From: Pseudeuparius sepicola
Lineage: Eukaryota; Arthropoda; Insecta; Coleoptera; Anthribidae
DNA length: 64,000 bases
Reading direction: 5' to 3'
Assembly: GCA_963920635.1 (NCBI GenBank)
Contig: OY987304.1
Location: 33,480,365 to 33,544,364 of the forward strand
Positions 1 to 31,885 of this stretch are shown here, piece after piece. The position numbers were made by a program, and so were the translations under genes. The notes under the pieces are model-generated. The model saw nothing but the letters and a program-made list of their open reading frames with translations, did not search any database and had not been told where the DNA came from. The first letter of the stretch is position 1. Each line of letters starts with the position of its first letter.

Positions 1-19301
<19,301 letters not shown>

Positions 19302-19959
19302 ATCGGAAGGTGAGGTTAGATCGAAATGTGGTGAGAGATGTTGGGATCTGTCGGCTGTTCTGCATCGGTTTTCATTAAGGACGGTTCTTGCAAGTGGCAA
19401 TTGTTGTGTTTGTTATCAATCGGTTGAACTAACTGGGGTCGCGTAACCTTGTAGAACAGTCAGATTGTCCAATGCCAAGTTCTTTTCAGCATAATAGATA
19501 TAATAGCACAAAAATAATTAGCATATTTGAGATCCTATTGCGTCGGAGATTTTTTTTCCATTGGAACAGAGTGATTTGGAAAGTTACGTCCAAGGTTTGG
19601 TTACAACTTTTCTTTTAAAGTTAACAAAGACATAATTTTCTTTGGGTTCTAGTAATACAAGATCAAATGATATGTTTTGACCTGAGTTGAAAATAACCTG
19701 TTTTGACTTGAAAATACACTGAATGAACATAATGGAAAAAGTCATGAAAACAAAATGCTAAATTTGGCTGAGGGCTGCAATTTGGCCTGTAGATGTATTT
19801 ATTAATTTTCGTACACTGATACATGGATGTCCCCGTATTAATTTCAATAAAGGATATGCTAAAAATCAATGTAGGTTGCTTGTTTCGAAATTTGATATGG
19901 AATTTTTTTTATTTTACCCACAAGTCACTTTTCCTAAGCTTGAATTGCAAATATCAAAG
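19302..19959. other. drk 3' UTR start and flank
   Basis: Follows the drk stop. No polyadenylation site can be fixed; no other feature seen. Confidence 0.4.
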
Positions 19960-20927
19960 TAAGGCAATCGATGACGCACCCAGGGGGGCACTTTTTTTTA
20001 GATAGTCCCATAGATGCTCTATAGGATTCATGTCAGGACTGTTAGGTGGCCACTGTAATAAAGGGATATTAAGATCATTTAGGTAGCCTATTGGGGATGA
20101 GAGTTGTCCTGCAAAATTAGGTCCAACAAACGGAGCAAAAGGCATTACATGTTGGACAATAATGACGTCTAAGTAATATGGGGCATTCATAGACCTCTTA
20201 AGTATAGGGACCGACTCTGTACGAGCATCGAAGCAAATCCCCCCCCCCCCCCACCGAAAAAAAACATTTTAGAGCCTCCACCAAAAGGTACTTTAGGAGA
20301 GATATTACAGCTGGCAAACCTTTCTCCTCACCTTTGCCAGGTATGCTCACGTTCCTCTGGAGCTTTAAGGCCAACTCTAGTTTCGTCGGAAAACATAACT
20401 TGTTTCCAATTATTGATCCAATCCAATTCTGTAGTCTTGCAAAATTCAATATATGAACTTTGTGTTCTCTAGTAAGCTATGGTTTTTTTTAGCCGATCTT
20501 CTGTTGCTCAATCCTGCTTCATGTAAACGTCTTCTAATTGTTCGAGTCGATATAGCGATATATTTCGACCATCTGCTAATTCAGTTTTTAGGAGATTGCT
20601 AGTGACTCTCCTGTCTCTGAGAGCACTTTGTCTCAAAAAACCATCATCAATTTGATTAGTGCAACGTTTTCGCCCTTGCCCTGGTCTTCGATGGTACGAG
20701 CCCGTCTCATTATGTCGTCTCAGCATGTAGCAGATGCTGGAATGATGTCTTCCTAACAAACCAGCAACATATCGCATTGTATATCCTTCATCCAGGAGAG
20801 TCGATGCTCGCACTGCATCCTCAATTGACAAATTTCTTTGGCGGTTTATTTTCCTTGATTTACTCTCAAATGGACTTCCCAACATGCATGTGATAAAAAC
20901 AATCACAATCGAAAGCTTGCTTTTCAC
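19960..20927 (-). pseudogene. second Tc1-like transposase relic
   Basis: Minus strand, broken into three frames. N-terminal helix-turn-helix (NLSIEDAVRASTLLDEGYTM, then AGLLGRHHSSICYMLRRHNE) at about 20600-20865. First catalytic motif QVMFSDETRVGLKAPEERE near 20370. Third motif PDMNPIEHLWDYLKK near 20000-20040. The second Asp motif is lost (IVQHVMPF). A different lineage from the copy at 10.1 kb. A 13-C run at about 20240 sits in the middle. Terminal repeats were not identified. Confidence 0.85.
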
Positions 20928-21970
20928 AGACGCTTTGCTTTAATTAGCAGTTTTGAAGAAAATTTTAACACAGTTTTAGTCTAAAACTGTGAAAACAAGG
21001 TTATGTGATACTATAGTTAGCTTAAATAACAACTGTCACTGTCAAACAAGGTCCATGGTCTACTTGTTGAGAAAAAATATATAAAAATATAAAAAATATC
21101 GAGAAAAATATGAGTGGTGCATTAATTTTGTCCAGGAGCTTAGTTTTAGCGAAAAATAAAATATGCATGCGAGATCATGTGGGACAATAATGCCCATTGG
21201 GCGACATCCTCGCAGGACCGCTATTGGTGCTTTAATAACTATTACTGTTCACACCCATATTGCACTTAATCTGGGGACACTTCATATATGTGCAAACTGC
21301 CTAGGATGGAATTTCTTCTCAGTATGAAACTACAACATGCCATCACAGCAGTTTTTGCCAAGCGAATGGCGAATGCCCTATGTATGATACAGGGTAGTGC
21401 AAATTTTTTGTCGAACAGCGTTTATTTTTAACGAATTTAGTTGCTATCTAGAGAGGACTACATTGTGTGCATTTAATGATAACTATATCTACTAAACCTT
21501 GGATATTTGTATTTTTAACTACACTTTTTGAACAGTGCAAAATTATCAACATAGGTATTTATCGAACCTCAAAATGAAGAATAATTTATTGACATCATGA
21601 TAAGTGTTACAAGGTGTACTATTTTAGATTGTCATAATTATTTTAATTATTCTGATGACCAATGTCATGAAAATAAAAAGAATGGCATTAGGTTATGGAG
21701 TATAGAAATATACATAATATGATTATCTAGAACAGATCTTTTTATTTTATTCTCACACAACCACCACACACAGTCAAAAGATGCAATTTTTTATTTGCCG
21801 TAGAATTAATCGCAGGTACTGATAAAAAAACCTGAAAGATAATAAAGGAAGGAAAGTAATGATTGTTGAATTCTAGAAGTGTAGTCATCAATTTTGGCTA
21901 TCAATAAATATGTTTCTAATTTGTATATATAAAAAGTCTACAACAACTATTATTTTTCTTTCCATCTATA
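20928..21970. other. intergenic or drk 3' region
   Basis: No coding signal. The sequence near 21105-21145 (GGTGCATTAATTTTGTCC) resembles a Tc1-type transposon end and may be the outer end of the relic to its left. Confidence 0.35.
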
Positions 21971-22367
21971 CAGGATGATTTTTATGACTCATATTTTAAG
22001 AGTGCATTCTATAGTGAAACTAAATAACAAGATTAAAATTGTGGAATATAAAAAGTAAATGTTGTTTTTGTTTAGAATCAAAAAGTACTTTATTTACAAT
22101 CACATTGAATTTAATTGAAAAAGAAATAGTGGTACATGTTACCCATACCCATTATTATTTAATTGGATAAATTGATATGTAACATTACAAACAATGTTTT
22201 TAAGTAGAGTTTAACAATTTATTTTTAAAAATGTACAACTGCGGGTGCAGATATAGAAATAATAAATGTAATAAAACAAATTCATAATAACGTTGCACTC
22301 TATACATGCATGTAGCGTATCAAATTTAAAATAAATATCTTCAAATATTTTCGTTCTGATCATCCTG
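21971..22367. mobile_element. MITE, TA-flanked, CAGGATGAT ends
   Basis: CAGGATGAT at the left and its complement at the right, each bordered by TA; 397 bp. The ends resemble those of the larger element at 41463-42218, so both belong to a Tc1/mariner-type MITE group. Confidence 0.55.
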
Positions 22368-23738
22368 TATTTTATTCACGAAATGCTAGAAGAGATTTAC
22401 GTGTGATTTTAATTATTATTTTGGTGCGAAAGCATACAGATTATTATTTTTACAAGGCTACAAATTTTAAATGCATTATTAATTTTGTATGTTTCTATTG
22501 TGATGTTTTCTGCCTTTGTATTTTTTTACTAATTTGGCACCATTTTTGCTCAATTCTAATGATTCCCATAGGATTTTTTAATCTTTACACTTTTTGCAAG
22601 TTTGAAGGAATCTGATAAGTTGGATTTTCTACTTTGTAACTTTCTTTGAATTTGCACACAACTATTAATTTAAGTATTTTTGTCCGTGTATTTTCATAAA
22701 GACTATAAATGCACATTTAAAGATTTTATTTTCTGTAATAGCTGTGGTTCACCTTAAGAACTAATATGTTGAACTTCTATTTTGCAATAATTATTGTGGA
22801 TCCCATATTCCAATCCAAGTTAAATATGTGAACCAGAGCTGCTAATTCTATCTGAATGAAATATTTTATTTGCTTGACAACTAGTTTGAGGTTATGCACA
22901 CCTTCCCGATTGTGCACATAGAGCATAATTTCGAACGATCTAATAGAAATGGGGGCATTTATTTTTTAAGATGCTTTGCATGCTGCCGATTTAAAGGAAA
23001 ATTACACCAATTTTTGTAAGTGATTTTAATCGAGAGTGATATTTTTAATAAAAGAAACCGATGTTTTTACTGTCATTGTGTCGCGATGCCATTTCGTAGT
23101 TTAATTTATCTAGGTTATTTTGTCTTGAGTCAAGGTATTTAATAAAGTGGTGCTTCAGCATATTTTTAAAGGATTATAATTAATAGTCTTTGAAAATTGT
23201 ACTGAATGTTCCAATAGTAAACTTGTTTGTGTGTACATACATATTTTTTGTGAAGTTAGGAGAAGTATTGCCAGAAATCCGTAATGGTCATGTCGCGTAT
23301 ATGTTAGGAAGAGCATTTCAATTATTACGTTTAAGTGTAGTTTAATTTTATTGGCATTATTTTGCTTTTTGTTCTAAGATTAAGTGTACATACTAACGTA
23401 GATTAAAGTCGACATAAGTGCAACGTATTTAGTATATGTTATTTAAACATACAATGAGTTTTATTTAATCATCCTAAATCAAAACTAAAAATGCTATTCA
23501 AGGTGCAAATGCTATAACCTTGACATGCCAGTTTCAATTTCAATCTTCAAAAAACTGTCAAACCACAAAATAAAACGTAACATTGGGCAAACATTGATTT
23601 CATTTGTTAAAGGTGACCTTCGTACCCAACTCTTTTGTACTTATTTGATTTCTTATTGCGGCTATACATCCCCTATAGGCTCAACGCTAAACTAGTCTAT
23701 GGGCCATGCCAACAATGAACAACAACAAAGAACAACAC
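22368..23738. other. A+T-rich, nothing recognised
   Basis: No open frame or repeat worth calling. Confidence 0.4.
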
Positions 23739-23826
23739 AGTGTAGACCCGGTGGCTAGCACCGTTCCCATGGTGACGATGGCCCATATATTTGTTCGCAT
23801 ACTCCCGTCGGGGCGTTGACATCTTA
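23739..23826. repeat. G+C-rich dispersed repeat, copy 1
   Basis: Matches the reverse complement of about 34563-34634 (words GGCTAGCACCGTTC, TGGTGACGATGG, CTCCCGTCGGG). This copy has about 13 bp more in the middle. Confidence 0.75.
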
Positions 23827-24284
23827 AATTCAGTCGCGTATTATATTCTTACTTGATGTATGCCACCTTATTCTGTACCTACCTTGGCATAACATGACCA
23901 CTAATTCTAACAGAAAGATGATACATTTTGCATCCCCAAATGGGTTTACAAAAAGAAAAGTTAATAGCTTCTAACATCTGATGTTAACAAATCATAGTCT
24001 CCAAGATCTAAGAGATGTTTGGTTTTGCAAATTTGAATTGTTCGCGATGGTAGACTACAACAGCTGTTTCCCCTTATTATGTAGGTTCATCAAGGCAGCC
24101 ATAACCCTCCTCAAAAGATTCAAACTGAAACTGTAGATATCAGAATAAATAACACTTCGTGCAAACTTGTAGAACCTAATCACAAAAAGATATTTTGGTT
24201 TGGGGTGAGCAAGATCAGGATCTCAAAAGTGGAGTGAAATTGTTGGTGAAATGAAATGGCCTATACCGTTGACTGAATTTAAAC

Positions 24285-24617
24285 ATACCTACCACTAGTG
24301 GTATTTTCGCTGAAATTGTACTCTTAGCTGTGCCACGGTTACGCTAAACCAATTAGCAAGACTTATTGTGGTAACTAAAACTGATAACCTGATAATTTCT
24401 TCACATTACCAAATTTAACATAGAACTAGAAGATACATTTTCAGTTAACACTTTTATTGTTGAATTAGCACAGAAAATATATTCACAACCGAAAGCTCCT
24501 TAATGACAGCTGTCAGATGGAATTCAACTTTTAAGCATGGTAATTAAATTACTGAATAATTACATTATTAGTTGTTAAATTCCCTTCGTAAATACAACTC
24601 ATGGTATGCCTAATATA
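24285..24617 (-). repeat. inverted copy of 25660-25925
   Basis: Its reverse complement aligns along its length, with scattered changes, to the sequence after 25664 (GGCATACCACGAGTTGTATT ... ACTACTAGTAGTA). Left arm of the repeat cluster that runs to 28381. Confidence 0.75.
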
Positions 24618-25245
24618 GTCGAATTATTTTAAGAAGCCCTTACTGGGACTGTCAATTGGTAATTTCGATATCCTAAGTTGGCATCAATAACGTTCTTGAA
24701 TGCAACCGGGTCATAAGTTCAGGTCAGTAACGAGCCCATTTTCACTAATAACATGAAAAGTAACAAGAACAAGAACAGCACAGATAACGGTAAAACTCAC
24801 GAAACGTAGAAAACCCGCGAATATTTTCACTGCCGAATGTTTGAACCAGTTTGAACGATCTGGAAAACCTTCACTGTCACTTTGACACACCGAAGCTAAA
24901 TTTGCCTGAGTCCGCACATAGACGCTGCCAAAAGCAGTTGATTATACCAAAATACCAAAATGAAAAGTGTTTCCTTGACGTTTGAAATTATTATTAAAAT
25001 GAGTTGTAGTCATAGTGATTTTTATTTGTAGCGGTATAATCGTGATTACAATATGGTTTTTATTTTATTATGTTTTTTTTTTTGTATCACGGGTAAATTT
25101 TCACTTCATAAATCAATGAGTGACGTCATTAACTGGTTGAGACACATATACCAATGTTATACCCATGGGTAACAGAAAATTCCTAGGGATTTTGTGGAGA
25201 ATGTCATCTGACAAAATCGGGACTTCTTACAGTAATCGGGGTATA
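24618..25245 (-). repeat. ~630-bp dispersed repeat, copy 1
   Basis: Reverse complement of 59987-60626. Edges carry weak inverted ends (CTTCTTA-type words) with TATA nearby. A 68-codon open frame on the minus strand (24711-24917) is not kept in the other copy, where it has a stop and a frameshift, so I do not call it coding. Confidence 0.8.
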
Positions 25246-25500
25246 ATAGAAAATACCTTTTGTTAATTTATTAACTCATTGTAATCCCGATGCTAAGAAA
25301 ATACCACTCCTACTATGTAGTCGTAAAAATTAACAAAAGGTATTATCGATAATAGGCACACCCCCTAGTGAATTCAAGAATTCAACGCCTACCAATATGA
25401 ACCAATGAAATGATATGATTTTTGAAATATTAACCAATCAGGTGATGATTTCAGCGATAATACCACCAGTGGTATTTTCAGGGGTAATATTATAACAAGT
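25246..25500. repeat. palindromic MITE copy and inverted remnant
   Basis: 25246-25366 is an imperfect hairpin (AATACCTTTTGTTAA / TTAACAAAAGGTATT) and a reversed relative of the hairpin at 25501-25670. 25385-25480 is the reverse complement of about 25900-26000. Confidence 0.65.
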
Positions 25501-26958
25501 GGTGTGCCTATTATCGATAATACCTTTCGTTAATTTTATGAATTATAATCCCAAAGCTGAAAATACCACGACTGCGCAGCGGGAGTGGTATTTTCTTAGC
25601 ATTGGGATTACAATGAGTAATAAATTAACGAAAGGTATTATCTTTTATTAGGCATACCACGAGTTGTATTTAAAAAGAGAATTTAACAACTGCAAATAAT
25701 TAGTTTGACAGCTAGCTGTCATTTAGATTGAACTTTCGGTTCTGAATATGTTTTTTGTGCTATTAGATATTTAAAGATCAATGTCAACTGAAAACATATA
25801 TTCTAGTCCTATATTAAATTTGGTAATGTGAAGAAGTTATCGGGTTATCAGTTTTAGCCGCAACAATATTGGTTTAGCGTAGAGAGTAGGATTTCAGCGA
25901 AAATACTACTAGTAGTATTATTGCTGAAATCATCACCTGATTGGTTAATATTTCAAAAATCATATCATTACATTGGTTCATATTGGCAGGCGTTGAATTC
26001 TCGCTGAAATCCTACTCTCTTAGGTAGAAAAATTTTTATTATTAGATTTTTTGAAAATCTGATTTTGAGCTACGTTGGTCCATGTTTTAGGTACACTATT
26101 GCGCCATGGCCTTACAGCCCATGCCTGTCAAATATGACATTTAAAATAAAAATTAGGAAAAATGGGGTTTTACCTTGGTAATCGGAAAAGGTTATTAAGA
26201 AAATGTATTCGTATTGTATTATTGTGCGTCTATGCCAATTTTTAGAAGGATATTCGTTTTTTTCTTAATTGATACTCCAGGAATTGAAAGTGAAAAAATA
26301 AAATTCAATACAAAACTGTACCTTATCATTTTGCTTCACTCGGTTCCAAATATAGATATGCTTTGTGTAAAAATATTACAACACTGGCCCAGAGCATGAA
26401 CTTGGCTTAAAATTAAAGAGTATGCACCAATATTGTGTTGTTACACAACAACTATTTTAAAAATCTTATTTTTCCCCTGTTTTGCGTTGAAATTTATTTT
26501 TATTTTTATGGTTTAGTAAGAAAGAATCCAGTAAATGAGTATTTTTCCCGCAAAAAAGTTATTTTGCGGGAAAAATATCGTGTACCAATTTGAAGAGATA
26601 TAATGAAGAAAAACAAATATCTTGATTCTGAAAATTGGCATAAAAGACATTTTTTCCGATATTTCCAAAGGCAAACCCAATTGTTTCCAATTTTTAGTTT
26701 TAAATGTCAAATTTGACAGGCATTGGCTGTGCCGTCAAGGCTCTCTTGAGGCTTAATATGCTCTAACATATCCAAAATCATGTTTTTTAAAAAAAATCGT
26801 ATAATACAAATTTTTCACACTTCGTGCAAACTTTATGAATAGCACTGTATATTATTTAGTAGAAAATTCTATACCTACCTTTTTTGACCAATCAGAGGGT
26901 TTTTTTTACTTCGTTGTCATGGCAACTCAAAAAATTTCCAGAAATATTCTCACTTGCT
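25501..26958. repeat. 1.46-kb tandem duplication, unit 1
   Basis: Repeated directly at 26959-28381. Opens with a long hairpin (GGTGTGCCTATTATCGATAA pairing with the stretch ending near 25670). The duplicated small open frames at 26214-26399 and 26513-26710 are repeat by-products. Confidence 0.93.
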
Positions 26959-28381
26959 GGTGTGCCTATTATCGATACCTTTCGTTAATTTTATGAATCA
27001 TAATCCCAAAGCTGAAAATACCACGACTGCGCAGCAGGAGTGGTATTTTCTTAGCATTGGGATTACAATGAGTAATAAATTAACGAAAGGTATTATCTTT
27101 TATTAGGCATACCACGAGTTGTATTTAAAAAGAGAATTTAACAACTGCAAATAATTAGTTTGACAGCTAGCTGTCATTTAGATTGAACTTTCGGTTCTGA
27201 ATATGTTTTTTGTGCTATTAGATATTTAAAGATCAATGTGTTAACTGAAAACATATATTCTAGTCCTATATTAAATTTGGTAATGTGAAGAAGTTATCGG
27301 GTTATCAGTTTTAGCTGCAACAATATTGGTTTAGGGTAAAGAGTAGGATTTCAGCGAAAATACTACTAGTGGTATTATCGCTGAAATCATCACCTGATTG
27401 GTTCATATTGGCAGGCGTTGAATTCTCGCTGAAATCCTACTCTCTTAGGTAGAAAAATTTTTATTATTAGATTTTTTGAAAATCTGATTTTGAGCTACGT
27501 TGGTCTGTTTTGGGTACACTATTGCGCCGTGGCCTTACAGCCCATGCCTGTCAAATATGACATTTAAAATAAAAATTAGGAAAAATGGGGTTTTACCTTG
27601 GTAATCGGAAAAGATTATTAAGAAAATGTATTCGTATTGTATTATTGTGCGTCTATGCCAATTTTTAGAAGGATATTCGTTTTTTTCTTAATTGATACTC
27701 CAGGAATTGAAAGTGAAAAAATAAAATTCAATACAAAACTGTACCTTATCATTTTGCTTCACTCGGTTCCAAATATAGATATGCTTTGTGTAAAAATATT
27801 ACAACACTGGCCCAGAGCATGAACTTGGCTTAAAATTAAAGAGTATGCACCAATATTGTGTTGTTACACAACAACTATTTTAAAAATCTTATTTTTCCCC
27901 TGTTTTGCGTTGAAATTTATTTTTATTTTTATGGTTTAGTAAGAAAGAATCCAGTAAATGAGTATTTTTCCCGCAAAAAAGTTATTTTGCAGGAAAAATA
28001 TCGTGTACCAATTTGAAGAGATATAATGAAGAAAAACAAATATCTTGATTCTGAAAATTGGCATAAAAGACATTTTTTCCGATATTTCCAAAGGCAAACC
28101 CAATTGTTTCCAATTTTTAGTTTTAAATGTCAAATTTGACAGGCATTGGCTGTGCCGTCAAGGCTCTCTTGAGGCTTAATATGCTCTAACATATCCAAAA
28201 TCATGTTTTTTAAAAAAAATCGTACAATACAAATTTTTCATATTTCGTGCAAACTTTATGAATAGCACTGTATATTATTTAGTAGAAAATTCCATACCTA
28301 CCTTTTTTGACCAATCAGAGGGTTTTTTTTACTTCGTTGTCATGGCAACTCAAAAAATTTCCGGAAATATTCTCACTTGCT
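26959..28381. repeat. 1.42-kb tandem duplication, unit 2
   Basis: About 98% identical to unit 1 by eye. It lacks about 32 bp present at 25943-25974 (the deletion falls between two GGTT words) and 3 bp near its start, which together account for the 35-bp length difference. Both units end CTCACTTGCT. Confidence 0.93.
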
Positions 28382-29050
28382 CTAGGCATCAGGTGATTAC
28401 AGCGGAAATTTTTTGACAGATGTCATTATTATAATGTGACATTCTAACATATACTCAACAAAAATTTTTATAATAATTTCGTTAAATTTACGTGTAGGTA
28501 TGGAATTTTCTTACCGAACCCCCCACGTTCTTGAATTAATATCCGGAAATTTTTCTCTAACAAGAATTTTTTAAGAAAATTCGTGTACTCGAAAAATTTC
28601 CGGCAATAATTCAAGTACTAGGGCGATTACTAGTGAAAATAATGCCTATACAAATAAGTCATGTTATTCTTTGATTTAAAATAAAAGTAACACATGTCAC
28701 ATATAAAAAAAAATTAAATACACTTTTTAATATAACACGTTTTTAAAGAACGGACTAAAAAACAATAGATAATAATAATTATTGATGCATGCCCACTTAA
28801 GTCACTAACAATTGTACCAATTGCACTGGAAATAATGTTTTCCAACTCATTGTTAGCTATTGCACGTGTCCCATCTTTATAGCTGTAGGAGAAATTATGT
28901 TATACTTTTTGAGTCCGATTTTATAACATTTTGTGCTTTTTTAGTTCGTTTTAAAAGCATGTTATAAAAACAAAAATTCTTGCGGGGCAGCGGGCCAGAT
29001 CGGCGCAGGGCGCAGGCGGCAGGGCGGGGGGCGCTCAGGCTAAGTATTTG
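28382..29050. other. spacer with a G+C-rich patch
   Basis: 28983-29041 is a run of about 60 bp of almost pure G/C with CAGGGCGCAGGCGGCAGGG-type words, isolated in A+T-rich DNA. No open frame extends from it. Confidence 0.45.
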
Positions 29051-29506
29051 ATTTTAATGATGGAAATCAAAACATGGACCATGGTTATCAGCAAGCAACA
29101 GTGATTATTACAATAATCTTTAATGAACCATAATTATTAATGTTCCAAGCTTTAACCCTTTGATTGAGGACTTCGTCAGGGAATTATATTAATAGTTCAA
29201 TGTCCGAAAAAGAAGTAATTATGGGGGAAGGGATTTGATATATGATTGTATTGAAATGTGAAGATAAAAAAATTGCAGAAAGATCAAATTCCTTCCGCCA
29301 TATTACTACTTTTTCGGCCATATTGAAACACCAAATTTATATAATTTTTGGAATAATTGAACTATTAATATAATTTATAATTCCCTGACTTAATCAAAGG
29401 GCGAAAGCTTGGAACATATAAGTAATAATTATGGTTCATTAAAGATTACGAGTATTGTAGTAAACACTGTTGCTGATAACCCTGTTATTGATTTTCATCA
29501 ATGAAT
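29051..29506. mobile_element. palindromic MITE, ~160-bp arms
   Basis: Inverted arms share GTTATCAGCAA, CTTTAATGAACCATAATTAT, TGTTCCAAGCTTT, CCCTTTGATTA, CAGGGAATTAT and AATAGTTCAAT in matching order, with small indels. About 456 bp in all. Confidence 0.75.
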
Positions 29507-30319
29507 ATCGTACACAGCAGTTAGCTTTTCAACTAATTATTTAATTTTAATTAAATAAACAAAATAACAACTCCAACTAAAAACTTACCTAGTACCAGTA
29601 GTGAATGAGCACTATATACAAGCAGAGAGCAACCTCAGGGGCCCTAGTTCTCCGTTCAAAATTTAAAATTAAAACATTTAAAACGAAAGTTTTATTTTTC
29701 AAAACCGAAATTTGAGGTTAAATTCTCAATTAGTTAAACAATTGACCTCTTAATGGCGGCAAATTTAAAATTTGGGAATGTCTCCGGGAGTTTTTGAGTC
29801 AATGCTCCCATTTGTTGGGAATATTCCCAATTTTTTAATGCTCCCGTCCCGAGAATATTCCCAGCCACCCATCTCTATTGTTTTTGCAATTTCTTAGCAC
29901 TTTTGTCTAAAAAAAAAGGTCACACAGTTTAAATGAATGAAAAATTATTATTTATAAAAAAAATAACCTAATATCAAAAAAATATTACTTAGTCAACTGG
30001 TGGACATTTTTTCATTGTTAACTGTGGAATAATAATTCTCACCCTCACAATACTCCAAAGTAGGAGTACCCCAGAAGCAACTGAATGCTAGTGTTTGTGT
30101 GGGGGAGGGGGGCAATTACTATTATTTCGTTGCCATTTGTGGCTAAGGCAGGCTAGGGCCGACTTTTCCCGATAGAACTAGGATAGCATTCACTCAAGCA
30201 CTACGTAAAACCTTAGAAAACCGTAGTAATTCCAGTGAGTGTAGGACAATTAGTAAATCACGCTGATAAAGAGTGAATCCACAATTTGTCCAGCGCTCTT
30301 GGCCACCAGCGGTGTTTTT
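29507..30319. other. spacer, nothing recognised
   Basis: No gene seen. A short G-rich run lies at 30098-30112. Confidence 0.4.
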
Positions 30320-30327
30320 CTATAAAG

Positions 30328-31193
30328 TAGGGTTGCCACCTGTCCTTTTTTCAAACAAATTGTCCTTGTGGCTTTTTTAGCCCTAAAATGTCCTTTTTAA
30401 TTTTAATAACCTTAGGGCTGACGGGGTCGGTATAGTTCGAGTTCGGAAAGCGGCATATGCTCTACTATAATAGTCTATCTAAGTTACAGAGGCAGTGGAT
30501 CAAAACATTGGCCACCACGTGACCTATTCTCTTATTGGTCTGGCCGTCATAAAATGTCAAGTGTTTACGCAACGAGCAGAATGCAGGGCCAGCTCTTCCC
30601 TCAGTCGAGTTTCCTGCATATTTTAGATCGGATCGCGAGCAGTATATTCTGTAAATTTATTTTGCTACTTAATTTAAGGAAATTTATAAAGATCCAGGAA
30701 AGTTAAAAACTTCTAAAAGAATTAGTTCAGAATTACAAACCACTGGGAATCTCATATTAGTCAGACCCTGGTAATCGATCGCAATGCGGTCATATGACTT
30801 TGTTTATATCTACTGCCGCTGTAACTTGGATAGACTTTAGCTTCTGGTGACCTGACTCCTCGATTATCGTTTTTATCATCGTTGTCGACTTTACTGGATT
30901 ACTGGTGGCATAGCCGAACGAGTAGTGAACACTGCTGGTGGTACTTAAGTCTATTTTATTATATTGATATTATCAAAGATCTATCCAACCTAGATATTCA
31001 GAGAATGTGTTTGACAAGGGAAATGAAAATGTAACCCAATTTGCGCCCCCTTTGGTGATTTAATTACTTAGAATTTTGACAAAATTTCAACTTTTTAATG
31101 TTTTGTTATACCTATAATTTGATTTGTGAAAAATTTTCTAGAAGAATTTTTGGCAATGTCCTTTTTTCACTTTGCAAAAAGGTGGTAACCCTA
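30328..31193. mobile_element. non-autonomous hAT-like element, perfect 8-bp TSD
   Basis: Ends TAGGGTTGCCACC and GGTGGTAACCCTA (12 of 13 inverted). The 8-bp duplication CTATAAAG lies at 30320-30327 and 31194-31201. 866 bp; no transposase frame. The TAGGGTT ends are like those of the nested element at 11562, so the two share a family or subfamily. Confidence 0.92.
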
Positions 31194-31201
31194 CTATAAA
31201 G

Positions 31202-31618
31202 ACATGTGCATGCATTTGCCTTGACTTCAGTTCAAACCAAGATCGATCGAAGGCAGAAAAACATGCAGTATAAATAGTTCAGCGATGCTATGAACGTCGC
31301 CACCGCAGCACTTGAACCATAATATTTATTTGCAGTAATTATAAGTACCTACTTATATGTACTCTTTCTTTAACAGAAAAGACAGGCATCAGACACTCAG
31401 TCTCAGAACTCCTTGAATGAAATGGAAAACTGAAACAGCGATAATTACACCATGACCTACCTACTTCCTCCTTTTTTTTTTCAATGGTGGGGGGATTGAA
31501 CCCCCACCCTCTCTGTATCTAGGGCCCTAATACTAGCCACTGCCATAGAACCTAGTTTTAAATTCAGCTAGATCCTTCTGGCAGAGGAACTTTAACTGTA
31601 CGGAATTATAAGTTTCTA
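31202..31618. other. spacer
   Basis: No coding region recognised between the hAT-like element and the hairpin; a 10-T run and a CCCCCAC-rich stretch lie near 31470-31510. Confidence 0.4.
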
Positions 31619-31760
31619 GTTTGTTCAGCGAATGTTCGGCCCTACGTCACAACTCCCGTCCTTGTCTTACTCATGACTATAAGACAGATATCGGTCGTAT
31701 ATTTACGAGCCAGACAAGGACGGGAGTTGTGACGTAGGGACGAACATTCGCTGAACAAAC
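31619..31760. repeat. near-perfect hairpin, 49-bp arms
   Basis: 31619-31667 and 31712-31760 are inverted with about two mismatches; the outer ends are GTTTGTTCAGCGAATGTTCG. Spacer 44 bp. Moderately G+C-rich. It lies 124 bp beyond the TPRKB stop codon. Confidence 0.85.
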
Positions 31761-31879
31761 CGTACTGAGGTATCTACATACTCATCATAACCAAAAAAGG
31801 AATTTTGCAATTATTGTAGATTATGAATAAACTTCCCAACAGTAGGTAAGTAATAGATCATACCAATGTTTTTCTACTT

Positions 31880-31885
31880 TTTATT
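31880..31885 (-). terminator. polyadenylation signal overlapping TPRKB stop
   Basis: Minus strand reads ATTTTATAATAAAAAG: the stop TAA and the hexamer AATAAA share two bases. If used, the 3' UTR would be only a few tens of bases. Confidence 0.5.

Noticed and set aside
24711..24917. 68-codon ORF with a hydrophobic segment, seen as a possible small membrane protein
   Set aside because: The second copy of the repeat (about 60315-60525) has a stop and a frameshift in it, so the frame is not kept.
26214..28133. Pairs of identical ORFs at 26214/27637 and 26513/27936
   Set aside because: Explained by the 1.4-kb tandem duplication; no protein-like features.
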